Shown in pieces: positions 12,122-21,928 of a stretch of 64,000 bases of DNA (position 1 is the stretch's first letter; every line of letters begins with the position of its first letter). The position numbers were made by a program, and so were the translations under genes. The notes beneath the pieces were generated by a model. The model was not told where the DNA came from, did no database searches, and worked only from the letters and a program-made list of their open reading frames with translations. Source of the stretch: Prillingera fragicola (taxonomy: Eukaryota; Basidiomycota; Tremellomycetes; Trichosporonales; Trichosporonaceae); NCBI GenBank assembly GCA_002335605.1, contig BEDY01000002.1, forward strand, positions 1,674,001 to 1,738,000. The letters run 5' to 3'.

Positions 12122-13009
12122 TCACGCGCCCATGCCTACGATTGTCAGCGCAGCCCTCTCTCACAAGACTCCGCAACCAACTCACCCTCAACACCAACGA
12201 CGTCCCGGATCTTGGCCACCTCGCTAGCGCTCAGCCGTCCCTTCATCGAGTTGAGGAACGTGTTGAACACGCTGTCGGCGTCGACTTGTGCGGCAAACTC
12301 GCCCTGCACGAGCGAGTGCAGCTTGTCCCAGAACTCGGGGTTGGAAGCAGTCGCGTGGAATGCCTTGGAGGTGACGGGCGAGTGCTCGGGACTAGGCTCG
12401 GCAAAGGCGAGGGGAACGTTCTCGTCGCCGTCAGTCGTGATTGTCAGTGTCGGTGCGCGGGGGCGGGTAACCACTGGCGACTTGAGGGTGGGGGAGACTG
12501 CGCTGGGAGGAGGGGCGGTGATGGTTGCCGGAGCGGCGCCGGGCTTTAGGAACAGAGTGACGACCGCTCCGTCAGTGAGTGAGTACTCCTTCAGGAGCTT
12601 GGTGTCTGCCAGAGCTTTGCCCTTGAGAAGCAGGCGCTGGGCGTCTGGCGGCGGTGCGGCAGCCGAGGCGGCGGAGACTGCCGCCTTGAGGTCCGCGACG
12701 CTGTCGGAAAGGTGTGCCGTGACAGTGACACTCAAAGGCGGCTTGAGCGACTTGACCGTGAGCGACACAGTGGCGTCTGCGGTCAGCATATTGCGGTGCA
12801 AGGAGAGACTCACCTCCAGCAGCTTCCTGTGCGAGCTCGGGTGGCGGCGCAATGGGGATGCCAATGACGGGTACGCGGCGCGGCCGGTCCTCGAGCGGTG
12901 AGGCATAGTCGGCCGGGTACTCGACCTTGCGGGGTGCGAGGGTCTCGAGGTAGCGTTTAGCAAAGGCCTTTTCGGCGGCGAGATGCTCTCCGGACAGTGG
13001 GCTGTCCAT
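12122..13009 (-). CDS. GET5: GET pathway ubiquitin-like protein Get5/Mdy2 (266 aa)
   Basis: Exons in transcript order: 13009-12814, 12776-12186 and a 14-nt last exon 12135-12122. Get5 pairs with Get4 and hands tail-anchored membrane proteins from Sgt2 to Get3 for ER insertion. The N-terminal 60 residues (helical, AEKAFAKRYLETLAP) fit the Get4-binding region. Residues about 66-145 form a ubiquitin-like fold (ATVSLTVKSLKPPLSVTV ... LLLKGKALAD ... GAVVTLFL). The C-terminal segment beginning FWDKLHSLV matches the Get5 homodimerisation helices. The last exon is inferred from a donor at 12185; if that intron were retained, the protein would instead end after 12 other residues at 12145. It shares a promoter region with the plus-strand gene at 13463. 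Confidence 0.85.
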
Positions 13010-13462
13010 GGTGTGTGCGTGAAGGGTGAGGAAGTGTGCAAGTGAGAGAGAGAGAGAGTTGATGATGGCTGACTTCTTGTAATGTCTATGTTGCGGTGCA
13101 TGCGCGTGGGTAGTGGTGCCTGGGAATAGATTCCGTTGTTCCTGGCTTGGCTCTTGCTTGGCTGGGTGTGCGCGATTTTGTCTGCAGCTGTGCACTGATG
13201 CTCTGATGTTCTGATTTTGATGTAGTTCATATGCATACTGTATGGCAAGAGGAGATGCACGATGGAACAGAATGATGCACTCTGAGCACTGGGCACGATA
13301 TCTATTGCAGTTCCTATGTCGCAGAGTAATGACACTACGCTCCGGTAGAATGACGGCGATCACTCAATCTCCGTGTTTCGTCACTCTCAGAAGTGTAAAG
13401 TCGACCATCCTTCTCAGCACATCTGCACCGACCATCTCTCCCTCCCCCACACACATCTTACA
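13010..13462. other. divergent intergenic region GET5 / 13463 gene
   Basis: This 453-bp region lies between divergent genes. Just upstream of GET5 the minus strand has a CT-dinucleotide run (13042-13058), and the plus-strand gene has a C/A-rich leader, both usual for fungal 5' UTRs. Nothing else was recognised. Confidence 0.5.
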
Positions 13463-14326
13463 ATGGGATCCTCAGCATCAAAGACAGCTCGAAGGCTACC
13501 AAAGACAGTCCCCTCAGCCGTGCACCCCGCACCACCCACTGCCCGACCTCCTCCCCCCGAGACTTCAGCACCTCCACCCACCGACCCACCCGCTGAACCC
13601 GTCAACTCTGGCGGCGAGTTCGTCTATGGCGGCAGGGAAGAAGGCCGTGGACCGTTGTTTAACAAGAACGCTGCTCGCCCCGTGCGCTCCGTTGAGGGAA
13701 AGGACGGCGGGCCGCTCTTCAGCGGCGAGAAGGATGACCGTTAGTTTTGTACGCTGTGGCGACATCGCTGACGACGATAGAGGTCGTGAAGGACGGCATG
13801 GACCCCGGAATTGACCCCCAGTTCCTGGCCAACCTCCACCATCTTGGACCTGTCAGTGTGCATGAGTCGAGTCGTCTGGTTCGATCGGTGAGTGCGAAGA
13901 GCTAGTGCTTCTGAAGCAATCTCTCGCACAAGACTGACAAACAGCCCCCCCGCGCTCAGCGGACCCTCAACGCCCGCCGTGCAGAGTATACGAACCCAAC
14001 CGCGACTCCACCACGGGGAATGCTGAACGCCGGCCTCCTCACCCAGCTGCTGGATACCCTCAAGTCCCTTCCCGCAGGCGCCGACCCGACAGCTGTCTAC
14101 AAGCAGTACGGATTGACGGCGGCCGAGATGGAGCCTATTCGCAAATGGGTCAACTCGCCCAGCGTTGGATCCGAAGAGGTGTTTGAGATGCACGACAGTG
14201 GAAACCAGCAGGTCGAGCAGACGGTTGAGATGACTGTGAGTTTGCTTGTGTGGCTGTGAGTGTGTGCTAATTGTTCCCCAGGCGGTGTGGGTTGATGCGC
14301 AGGATAAGGACGCGCCCAAGCGATGA
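13463..14326 (+). CDS. conserved-looking protein with N-myristoylation-type start, function unknown (239 aa)
   Basis: Four exons: 13463-13739, 13781-13887, 13945-14235 and 14282-14326; phases agree throughout. The product begins MGSSASKTARRLP. Gly2 with Ser at position 6 is a good N-myristoylation sequence. A Pro-rich linker follows, then two GP-L-F repeats (EGRGPLFNKN and DGGPLFSGE), a segment DPQFLANLHHLGPV, and an alpha-helical C-terminal third (LLTQLLDTLKSLPAG ... AVYKQYGLT) ending WVDAQDKDAPKR. I do not recognise a named family. The strong codon bias and coherent splice structure show it is a real gene. Membrane attachment through myristate is inferred from the first residues only. Confidence 0.75.
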
Positions 14327-15016
14327 ATGTAGCTCTTATCTGGGCAGCACTGGGATTTTGAGTGTTCCGCAATTATCGGAGAATGCTGGGACGTACTGAC
14401 CTAGGCACTGACAGCTGACCTGAGAGGGAGGACAAGTTAATAAATTAGTGGGGACTAAACCCCTCTGCAGTGATTCTCTACACGCGCACACAAGTCGTCG
14501 TGGGGTGCCTTTCTCAACTGGGTCGACCTAGCGTACCCAGCAATGGTGAAAAACAGGTACATATACACGAGAGGAAAATTACTGGGAGTGATGATGGTCA
14601 AATGGCAGACTCCAGAAGCCAGACTGACAAACGGCGTCCAACCCGATTTACATTCCTCTCTACGCTGTGTGTGTCCGTCAACATCCACAACCTCAACCAA
14701 GCTCACAAGCACTCTACTCCGCTACCCCGTACACACACTCCACACGCCACAAACTCCAAAGCGTGACTTTCCACGCGAACCGAGCTGGACCTGGCCGTAA
14801 CTGACTTCACGATCCAATCCTTTCGACACCATCGTAGTTTGCTACGATTTCACACAGCCATGTACAGTATGCTGGTATATATCTGGGAGCTTGGGTCGCC
14901 TGCCTTTTGCCTCATGCCCTCTTGTGGTTTTATTGGTTTATCCCCACTCCTCGTGTTCTCGTCTTCACCACACTCCCCATTGACCTGCACAAAACTGAGC
15001 AGGATCACTCAATCGA
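14327..15016. other. intergenic region
   Basis: These 690 bp separate two plus-strand genes. AT content is higher than in the coding regions, several short ORFs lack codon bias, and no RNA gene or repeat was recognised. It presumably holds the 3' UTR of the upstream gene and the promoter of the next. Confidence 0.4.
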
Positions 15017-17224
15017 ATGACCTCATCACACTCCACCGCCACAGTCGCCCCCACAGCTCCCGAACAATCCACCATCAGCTTCATCTCCACCGCAGACGAG
15101 GATGATCCCATAATACGCCCAGACAGCCCCGTGAGCCTTGAAGACGCCGAGAATTTCTTCAACGAAATCGACATCAAGCGGCGCGCAAGTGCCAGTGAGC
15201 CGTCTACCCACCTGGAAGCCGACTCCTCGTCACCTGCCACTGAAGATTCCAACCCTCTGTCAATCTCCTTGCAGGTGGATCAGGTCTTGCCGACCAATGC
15301 GCGCATTGGCGTTAATATTCCCTACATTCCTACTCGCCTCAGCGTGGTAGCATCTCATTCTGGTACATCAGCAGAATTAAGTGAACGCGTGGTTCACGCA
15401 AAGCTCTCTCCTTCGTTTGTTGCGAGTGCGGGAATAATCGACGTTCCAGTGCCACAGATTGACTTGACAATCCACCGGCCGCCAGTCGACGAGCGTATCC
15501 CTTTGCCTCAAACCGTTCTTAAAATCACGACCTCCGACCACTCGCCGCTCATATCAAGGCCCTCAGAAACGTTTCAGCCATTTATTGGCCGCTTGAGTGC
15601 TGAGCCGATAGCGGCCTCGTGCCGAGCTACGCCAGCCCAGCTGTCCGTCACTGCCCCGGTGGGCGACGTGTTGTCACACGCATCGTCTGATCTCCATCAG
15701 CGGGGAGCTGTTCGACATATGTCAGGTGCAGTGCCACGCAGTAAATTCGCCATGGATTTGACTGCCCATTTCGGCACGGATGGGCCGCGTATAGGTGTCC
15801 CACTGATAAACATGGCTGCCCGCCTGAACGAATTCCCCCTCCCACCCAGCGAGCCCTGCAGCGGCCTCGCTCCCGTCTGCGCCTCAGACTGGCGAGTCAT
15901 GGCAATCTGCCAGGTGGTTGATTCCCATTTGGTCGAGCGAGTTCCAGAGGCTCTATCCATTCTGGACAAGACGATGGCACAGCAGGGCTGCGCCGGCGTG
16001 CGTTCGCTAGAGATTGGGTGCTGGAATGTCCTGCACGCCAGGTGGGGGAAGGGCCGCACGATCTTGAACTGGAATGAGCCTGGATGCCTGACCTTCTTGC
16101 TCATCAAGCAGTGGATTAAGCCTTCAAGCCAGTGCAGCTTGTCGCAAGACCTACCCGGCCAGAACTCGCGGCCGGCTGCCATCAGTACAACAGAGACCGC
16201 GCCAAGGGGACATAAACGCAAGACTGAAACTGATCCATCTCCCTCCACCAAGCGTGTCCGTCCCATAGCGCAAATGCCTCGCGCGGCAGGCGTGGTCAAT
16301 ACGGCGATGGGCTGGAAGATGCCCACGGCCCTCCCAGGTCTCAGCAACACAAACTCTCCCTCCCCTACCGGGCCGGTCCTCACGACTCCCTCTCCCGCGA
16401 AAGACGTTGCAGGTTTATCTTGGAGCTTCATAGGAAAATATCTTGGTTCTGCAGCCGCACCTCCTACTGCGCCAACCCATGTAATAACGGGCAAGCGCAA
16501 GCGCGGCGAGGAGACTTGTCCGACAGAGACGACACCTAGTGTTGCCTTAAAGAAACCACGCTTCATCACTGACCCGACAGGGGCCGTCTCCTTCAACACC
16601 CAGTTGCCCCAGCCCAACGTGTCCCACGCTGCAGCCCAGAAGCCCACCAAACAATGGTTGACGATGGCAATGCCCTTTGTCCAAGCCTTCCTGAGCGACG
16701 ACCCCACCCCCCACCTAGCAGATTTTGCACGCATCCCCCCAATCGTACAGGAAGTCGCCCTCAAGTACATAGCCGACAACCTGATACCGTGGCGCAAAGC
16801 CCGCCTCATCCCGTTCAACGTTATCAACAACGTGACGGCCAACACGCGCATAGTCTACGAGTCGTTGGGCGGCAGACTTACCGAGGCCGCCAAACTGCAT
16901 ATAAACAGCATACACTCCCGTGTTGGCTTGTATGGTGCCGAGGTGTCGAGTCGGGACTCGTCCGTGGTTGCACCTCCACCCGTCTTTGGCGCAGGTAATG
17001 TGCAGCCGCAGCTCATCCTGCCGCAGCAGCCTGTCATGCAGCAGCAGCCTGCCCTGCCACAGCGGAATATCCTGCCGCAGCAGCCTGTCCTGCAGCAGCA
17101 GCAGCAGCCTCAGCTCGTCGCGTCCTCTAAAGCCCAGCCCGCAGATACTGGGTACGAGCACAGCATGCCTGTTGCTGCTCTTCCTGCTCTTCCGGCAAAC
17201 AGTGCAGGCTTCCCCCAAATGTGA
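15017..17224 (+). CDS. unrecognised 735-aa protein with basic motifs and C-terminal Gln/Pro repeats
   Basis: This is one uninterrupted exon, unusual here because most genes of this size are split. The N-terminal 280 residues are Ser/Thr/Pro-rich with repeated strand-like pieces. The middle has two or three basic clusters (GHKRKTETDPSPSTKRVR, GKRKRGEE, LKKPRF) that could be nuclear localisation signals. A more ordered helical region lies at about residues 540-625 (TMAMPFVQAFL ... VALKYIADNLIPWRKARLIPF). The tail holds LPQQP/QQQ repeats, including an exact 21-bp repeat. No domain family was recognised. Codon use is weaker and more mixed than in neighbours, which fits a fast-evolving lineage-specific gene. 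A nuclear role is a guess from the basic motifs. Confidence 0.6.
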   Translation: MTSSHSTATVAPTAPEQSTISFISTADEDDPIIRPDSPVSLEDAENFFNEIDIKRRASASEPSTHLEADSSSPATEDSNPLSISLQVDQVLPTNARIGVNIPYIPTRLSVVASHSGTSAELSERVVHAKLSPSFVASAGIIDVPVPQIDLTIHRPPVDERIPLPQTVLKITTSDHSPLISRPSETFQPFIGRLSAEPIAASCRATPAQLSVTAPVGDVLSHASSDLHQRGAVRHMSGAVPRSKFAMDLTAHFGTDGPRIGVPLINMAARLNEFPLPPSEPCSGLAPVCASDWRVMAICQVVDSHLVERVPEALSILDKTMAQQGCAGVRSLEIGCWNVLHARWGKGRTILNWNEPGCLTFLLIKQWIKPSSQCSLSQDLPGQNSRPAAISTTETAPRGHKRKTETDPSPSTKRVRPIAQMPRAAGVVNTAMGWKMPTALPGLSNTNSPSPTGPVLTTPSPAKDVAGLSWSFIGKYLGSAAAPPTAPTHVITGKRKRGEETCPTETTPSVALKKPRFITDPTGAVSFNTQLPQPNVSHAAAQKPTKQWLTMAMPFVQAFLSDDPTPHLADFARIPPIVQEVALKYIADNLIPWRKARLIPFNVINNVTANTRIVYESLGGRLTEAAKLHINSIHSRVGLYGAEVSSRDSSVVAPPPVFGAGNVQPQLILPQQPVMQQQPALPQRNILPQQPVLQQQQQPQLVASSKAQPADTGYEHSMPVAALPALPANSAGFPQM
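17015..17107 (+). repeat. coding LPQQP/poly-Gln repeat
   Basis: Inside the 15017 gene, an exact 21-bp unit occurs at 17015-17035 and 17069-17089, encoding ILPQQPV. CAG-rich spacers encode runs of Gln around it. Replication slippage in a disordered tail explains it. Confidence 0.8.
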
Positions 17225-17370
17225 GAAGAGCAGTACCGCGCCACGATGCTTCAAGTTGGGTTGAGGCACTTGCTGTGAATAGAAGAAAGCATGCTAGGTG
17301 AATAATTGTAGTTCTTGTTAGTGTAAGCTCCATGCATCGTGCTGCATCGTACAACAAGCTCCTAACAGAC

Positions 17371-18256
17371 TCATCGCCTGCGCGAGGAGCCGTTCTGGGC
17401 CTCTGCGTCAGCCTCACGGCGCTCGCCGACGCGGTCGAGGAACGCTTGCTTCTCGAGGTATCCGCCTGCCCGGCGGTGAGCTGCCAGCTCGTCTTCGAGC
17501 CCCTTTTCTGACGACTTGTGCGACTTCCAGTCCATCTGCGACTGCTCTGTTAGCGTTGCAATTGGGTAGGAACGCACCTTCTCCAGTGTGGTCATCTTCT
17601 TGCCTGCGTCAAGGGCGGCGGACATTGCCTCGAGGGACTGCCTCGGGCGCTTGCGGATGGGCCCACGTGGGCGCGGCTTGGAAGCATCTGCAGAGGCTGA
17701 GGATATGGGTGCTGCTGAGGACGAGGTAGGTGTCGCTGTCCCAGAGGACGAGGCAGCGGCGTCAACGGCCGGCGCGATAATCTCCTTGGAGGATGCCTGC
17801 TGAGCAAAGTAGCGGACAGCCTCGGGGTCATCTTTCGGGACCATGACCGGCTCACTTATCGTCAGCAATAGTTTTGCTACTTTAGACGTACTAGATTGTC
17901 TCGCCTGCGAATCGCCTCGGGCGCTTGATCTCGACCATCTCGACTTCCGCCTTCTTGGGTGCCACAGCCGCCGCCGATGGCCCTGCCCGGTCCTCCTCCT
18001 GCATCGCACGAAAAGCCTCAGCAGCACGGCGCTTCCTCTCAACAGCTTCTGCCTCTGCCTTCTCCTCGCGCAGGCGCTTGACTTCGTCGTCCTCTACTGT
18101 GTCATCCTCGTCCGATGAATAGTCCGATCCAGAGCTGGCGCTACCGCTGCCTCGTCGTTTTGCACCCTTCACGCGCTTCGGCTTGGCGACAGGGACAAAA
18201 TCTGTGTCTCCCTCGTCGTCTGATGGTCCGAGGTCTGCTGCTGCGAGGGTGGACAT
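17371..18256 (-). CDS. SWC5: SWR1-complex subunit Swc5, BCNT-C domain (270 aa)
   Basis: Exons in transcript order: 18256-17892, 17854-17578 and 17541-17371. Swc5 is the Bucentaur/CFDP1 subunit of SWR1, needed for ATP-driven exchange of H2A.Z into nucleosomes. The N-terminal half is acidic and Lys-rich (SDDEGDTDF, SSDEDDTVEDDE), as in family members that bind H2A-H2B. The BCNT-C domain occupies the last 80 residues: KKMTTLEK is joined by splicing to SQMDWKSHK, then a Gly-Tyr-Leu/Gln-Ala-Phe-Leu motif (GGYLEKQAFLDRV). The second intron interrupts this domain, and only its removal gives the conserved spacing. It diverges from MOB1, sharing 282 bp. Confidence 0.93.
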
Positions 18257-18538
18257 GGCGGAGTAGGTGAATTTCAAGTGGCAAGAACGAAGTCGCGCGA
18301 CAAGGGACAGAGATGTCAACATTAACCAAAACGGGGGGATGATATAAATCATTTCACGTGATTTCCATGTGGACAGGTGCTTCAGCCCCTCGATCCCGAC
18401 TCCTGGCGACAACAACAACATTGACTCTGTCATCCCTCTTTGCTCCTCACACTGCATTCACACTCATTTCTGTCTCTGCATTGACATACGCTACTCCTAG
18501 ACACTGCCTTATTGTCCCGACACTTTCATTGAAACGCA

Positions 18539-19421
18539 ATGTCGACTCTTTTCAGCTTGTGAGTCGCGAGACGCGCAGTATCAACACGGGACCCTCCCCT
18601 GACACCTTACCAGGAAGACCAATGTTCAGTCCAGGAGTGGGTGCAAACATGCTGTCGCCACCAAGCTTTCTAACGTCTTATTTAGCATTCAAACCCAAGA
18701 AGGTTCCTGAGGGTACCAAGCAGTGGCAGCTCAAGCAGTACGCGCAACAGACTCTCGTATGTCCACCTGGCTCGCCTGTGGCTGACATGACAGGGTGCAG
18801 GCAATCTCCGTAGCGCTGTGCAGCTCCCCGAAGGAGAGGACCTTCAGGAATGGATTGCTGTTCATGGTGAGCTTTCCAACGTTGCATCTCAGCTAACCAG
18901 TTCAGTGGTCGACTTCTTCAACCACGTCAACATGCTCTACGGCACCATCTCCGAGTTTTGCAACCCTACCGAGTGTGCGATCATGAACGCCGGTCCCAAG
19001 TATGAATTCTACTGGGAGGACGGAGACCAGTACAAGAAGCCCACTGGCCTGTCTGCACCCGCCTACGTCGAGGCTCTGATGACCTGGACCCAGAGCATTC
19101 TTGACGACGAGAAGGTGTTCCCCCAGCGCATTGGTGTCAAATTCCCCTCGTCGTTCATGAACACTGCAAAGACGATTCTGCGTCGTCTCTTCCGAGTCTA
19201 CGCACACATCTACCACTCTCACTTTGACCAGATCTGCGCGCTCGGTATTGAGGGTGAGTGATCATGGCCCGTGTTTGACTGACCTTCCAGCGCACCTCAA
19301 CACCAACTACCGCCACTTCCTCCTCTTTGTTGACGAGTTCTCGCTTCTTAGCGATCGCGACCTTGTTCCTCTGGAGGACTTCAACAGGGCGATCCTTGAG
19401 GAGGTCGGTGCCAAGAAGTAA
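18539..19421 (+). CDS. MOB1: Mob1/phocein family kinase co-activator (221 aa)
   Basis: Six exons: 18539-18558, 18614-18636, 18686-18756, 18794-18866, 18906-19253 and 19291-19421. Mob1 binds and activates NDR-family kinases (Dbf2/Sid2) in the mitotic exit or septation network. Joining the 20- and 23-nt first exons gives MSTLFSLKTNVQSRTFKPKK, which matches the family N-terminus; starting at the later in-frame ATG (18622) would lose it. The rest is textbook Mob: [37 protein letters not shown], then CNPTEC and the zinc-binding Cys/His residues through HIYHSHF, ending FSLLSDRDLVPLEDF. Length equals the usual 210-230 residues. Confidence 0.95.
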
Positions 19422-19830
19422 AGGAGCGTTGTTGTTGCCACCGGAACTTGGCAGCGTCTTCGAGCTCTGTCGCTCCTGGGCAACTCTGGAGCTCTCCAGC
19501 TGGCCATGATCCAGCAGTATCACCAACTGTGTACACGTAGCTCTGTAATGCACGTCACGATTTAACGACTGTCCCCGAGCGCGTATGACCACTGGTTGAT
19601 TACATTGCCACTGCGTTCTTGATTACAAGTCCCTTTGTAATGCCAATTAGACGCGGAATCAATTTACATTACTGTGCCTGAGTTGCCACAGCGGAAATAG
19701 ACCCCAAACGCCGTGGATCGCGACTGCTTTCTGAGGTGCCATGTGTCAACACCATCAACACCATCGTGCTCCTATCACCTCCTCGTCACAACAGTCGCAT
19801 CACAAACCCAAGCGACATCCTCTGGCCGCA
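19422..19830. other. intergenic region MOB1 / SGO1
   Basis: These 409 bp lie between two plus-strand genes. The part next to SGO1 is C/A-rich leader sequence. No other element was recognised. Confidence 0.4.
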
Positions 19831-21744
19831 ATGTCATCACGGAGACCACGGGGGTCTTCGGGGCTCGTACCCAGCTCCGATTCAAACGAAGCCGCCATGC
19901 TGTCGACAGTCGCCCAGTTTGACGACTGTACGTATTGTTGTTGGGACGGCCGAGAGATATTTGAGACTAACAAGACCGCTAGTTCGCAAGCGACACTCTC
20001 GTCAGAACCGCGAAGTAGTCATGTGAGCAATCACTCTTCATAGTCGACGATCCATTTCTGACACCACCAGGGACAACATCAGCCGTCGTACCATGTCAAT
20101 AAACCTCCAGAAGGAGGTCACCGAGCTGCGCAAGGAGCTGCTCGAGGTGCAGCGTTCCAACTCGATTCTTCGGCGGCAGATAAAGCAGGTGCAGGCTGAA
20201 GCCTTTCGTGTGCGAACAGACGTACGTTGAGCTACGGACTGATGTTTGACAATGACTGATGACGCAGGCCGTTCGGGATGCACTTGACGGCATACTCACT
20301 GCCGTGCCGGTATTGAGGACATTGCGCAACGCTCTCGAGCCCGTCGTAGAGCCCCCTCGACCAGGAACTAACGCGCCCGTGATGCGCGACAAGACCAATC
20401 CAACTGCCACCCGTCCCGCTGCTTCCGCTGCGGCGGACATGTTTGGTTATGGTGGCCTCGGCACCTTGTGCGAGGCCCCGGATGAGGGTTCACCTGGTGG
20501 AGGTCGTCGGCGTGCAGCCAAAGGGTGAGTAGTGCGTGTATAATGTAAGTACTAACCTTACAGACGCCGCACGCCCGTCAAACGTGTTACACCGAGCCCG
20601 AAGCGCCGTCCGATAATGTCGTTCACCTCGGGCAACCACAAGCGCTGGGTGGATGTCGAGTCCCCAGTGACGTCCCCTGCATCTCCTAGTCCCAAGAGGA
20701 CGCCAAAACGAACCGTCCGCAGACGACGCGAGAGCGGCATGCTCAACCCTTCCCAGTTCGAGGACTCCGAGGAGCCCGCACAGCCTGCCCAACTCGAGCA
20801 TTCTGGAGACGCATCAGTCTGGGAGGAGGGAGAACACATCCAGATGGAGCCAGCAGATGCCGAAGCGCTGCTGGAGGAGGCTGTCGTCGAAGAGGCTGTC
20901 ACTCCTCAGCCCAAAAAGGGCAAGGGCCGAACTACCCCCTTGGCTGGTCCTAAAGTGAAGGACATTGCCGCTCAGCTGCAGGCTGCTGCAGATGGCGCCA
21001 CTGAGAAACCCAAGAGCCGTAAGCGTGTGACCAAAGCCGCGGAGCCCGCAGAGGAGACTTCAAATCGTGAGTCACGCGTCCTTGCCAGCACTGACAGTCA
21101 GCCACCAGCGCATCTCGCAACACCGCCGAGACAGCCAGTCCCACCAACACTGCACCCTCATCACCTGGCCCCGAAGGTGGCCGCCAGCGCCGCGCGCGCC
21201 AGACGATCAACTACAAGGAACCTTCCCTTGGAACGTAAGCGTCAAATCACGACCCAACTAACAAACCAGGAAAATGCGCAAGCCAGACGGTCCTAACATT
21301 CTCGAACAGGCTAGCGCCCGCGTGCGGGAGTCGCTCGGCTCTGCGCCAAGCGTTGCCTCGTCGGGCATCTCAGGTGTGCGAAGGAAGAGTGCGCTACCCC
21401 GGTCAGCGGCCAAGATTGGACTCGGCGCCGCAGCCTCGTCTTCGCCTGATGAGGACGAGTACGAAGAACTCGACCGTGCTCCGACACCCAGCATTCCGCG
21501 GCCCAAAGTGCGCCTCCGCTCTACGAGTCCGTTGAGTGATGCGCCAGAGCCGGAACAAGAGGGCGAGATGGAGGCGACGGTCGTGATCGGGGCCGACAAG
21601 GAGGTCGCAGCACAAAGGGCAATCCTGGCGCCTCGTAGGCAGACGGGTGACGTACGCCTCTCCGAGTCTGTGACGGCGCCGACGCCGGCGATGCCTAAGC
21701 GTGCCGGTGAGAGGCGGACAGCGCGCCGCTCAGCGGCCGTGTAG
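19831..21744 (+). CDS. SGO1: shugoshin, protector of centromeric cohesin (551 aa)
   Basis: Seven exons: 19831-19927, 19983-20022, 20071-20221, 20268-20524, 20564-21066, 21102-21234 and 21270-21744. Shugoshin recruits PP2A to centromeres to keep Rec8/Scc1 unphosphorylated and contributes to tension sensing. The conserved N-terminal coiled coil appears only after splicing: RKRHSRQNREVVM continues into DNISRRTMSINLQKEVTELRKELLEVQ. The C-terminal SGO motif, which binds phosphorylated H2A, is RRARQTINYKEPSLGT followed by KMRKP across intron 6. The acceptor of intron 5 must be at 21101; the CAG six bases on breaks this frame. Between the two ends the protein is disordered and acidic, as in other fungal shugoshins. 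Confidence 0.9.
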
Positions 21745-21928
21745 AGTAGTAGAGATGAAGGGGAGCGGTTGTTATAGTAGATTGGCTGGGTGTAGATGTG
21801 CCCTATGTTTAATGCGATGCGTACGACCCATGTGAGTGCGGCATTCAAATGTGCTCTGGCCGCTGTCATGAACAGTATGCATATGATGATAGTGTGGTAG
21901 TGTGGTCGTCTCCTGTGTGTTGAATGGC

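Noticed and set aside
18601..18760. MOB1 start at the in-frame ATG 18622
   Set aside because: It reads through an intron; the spliced 20- and 23-nt exons give the conserved SRTFKPKK N-terminus.
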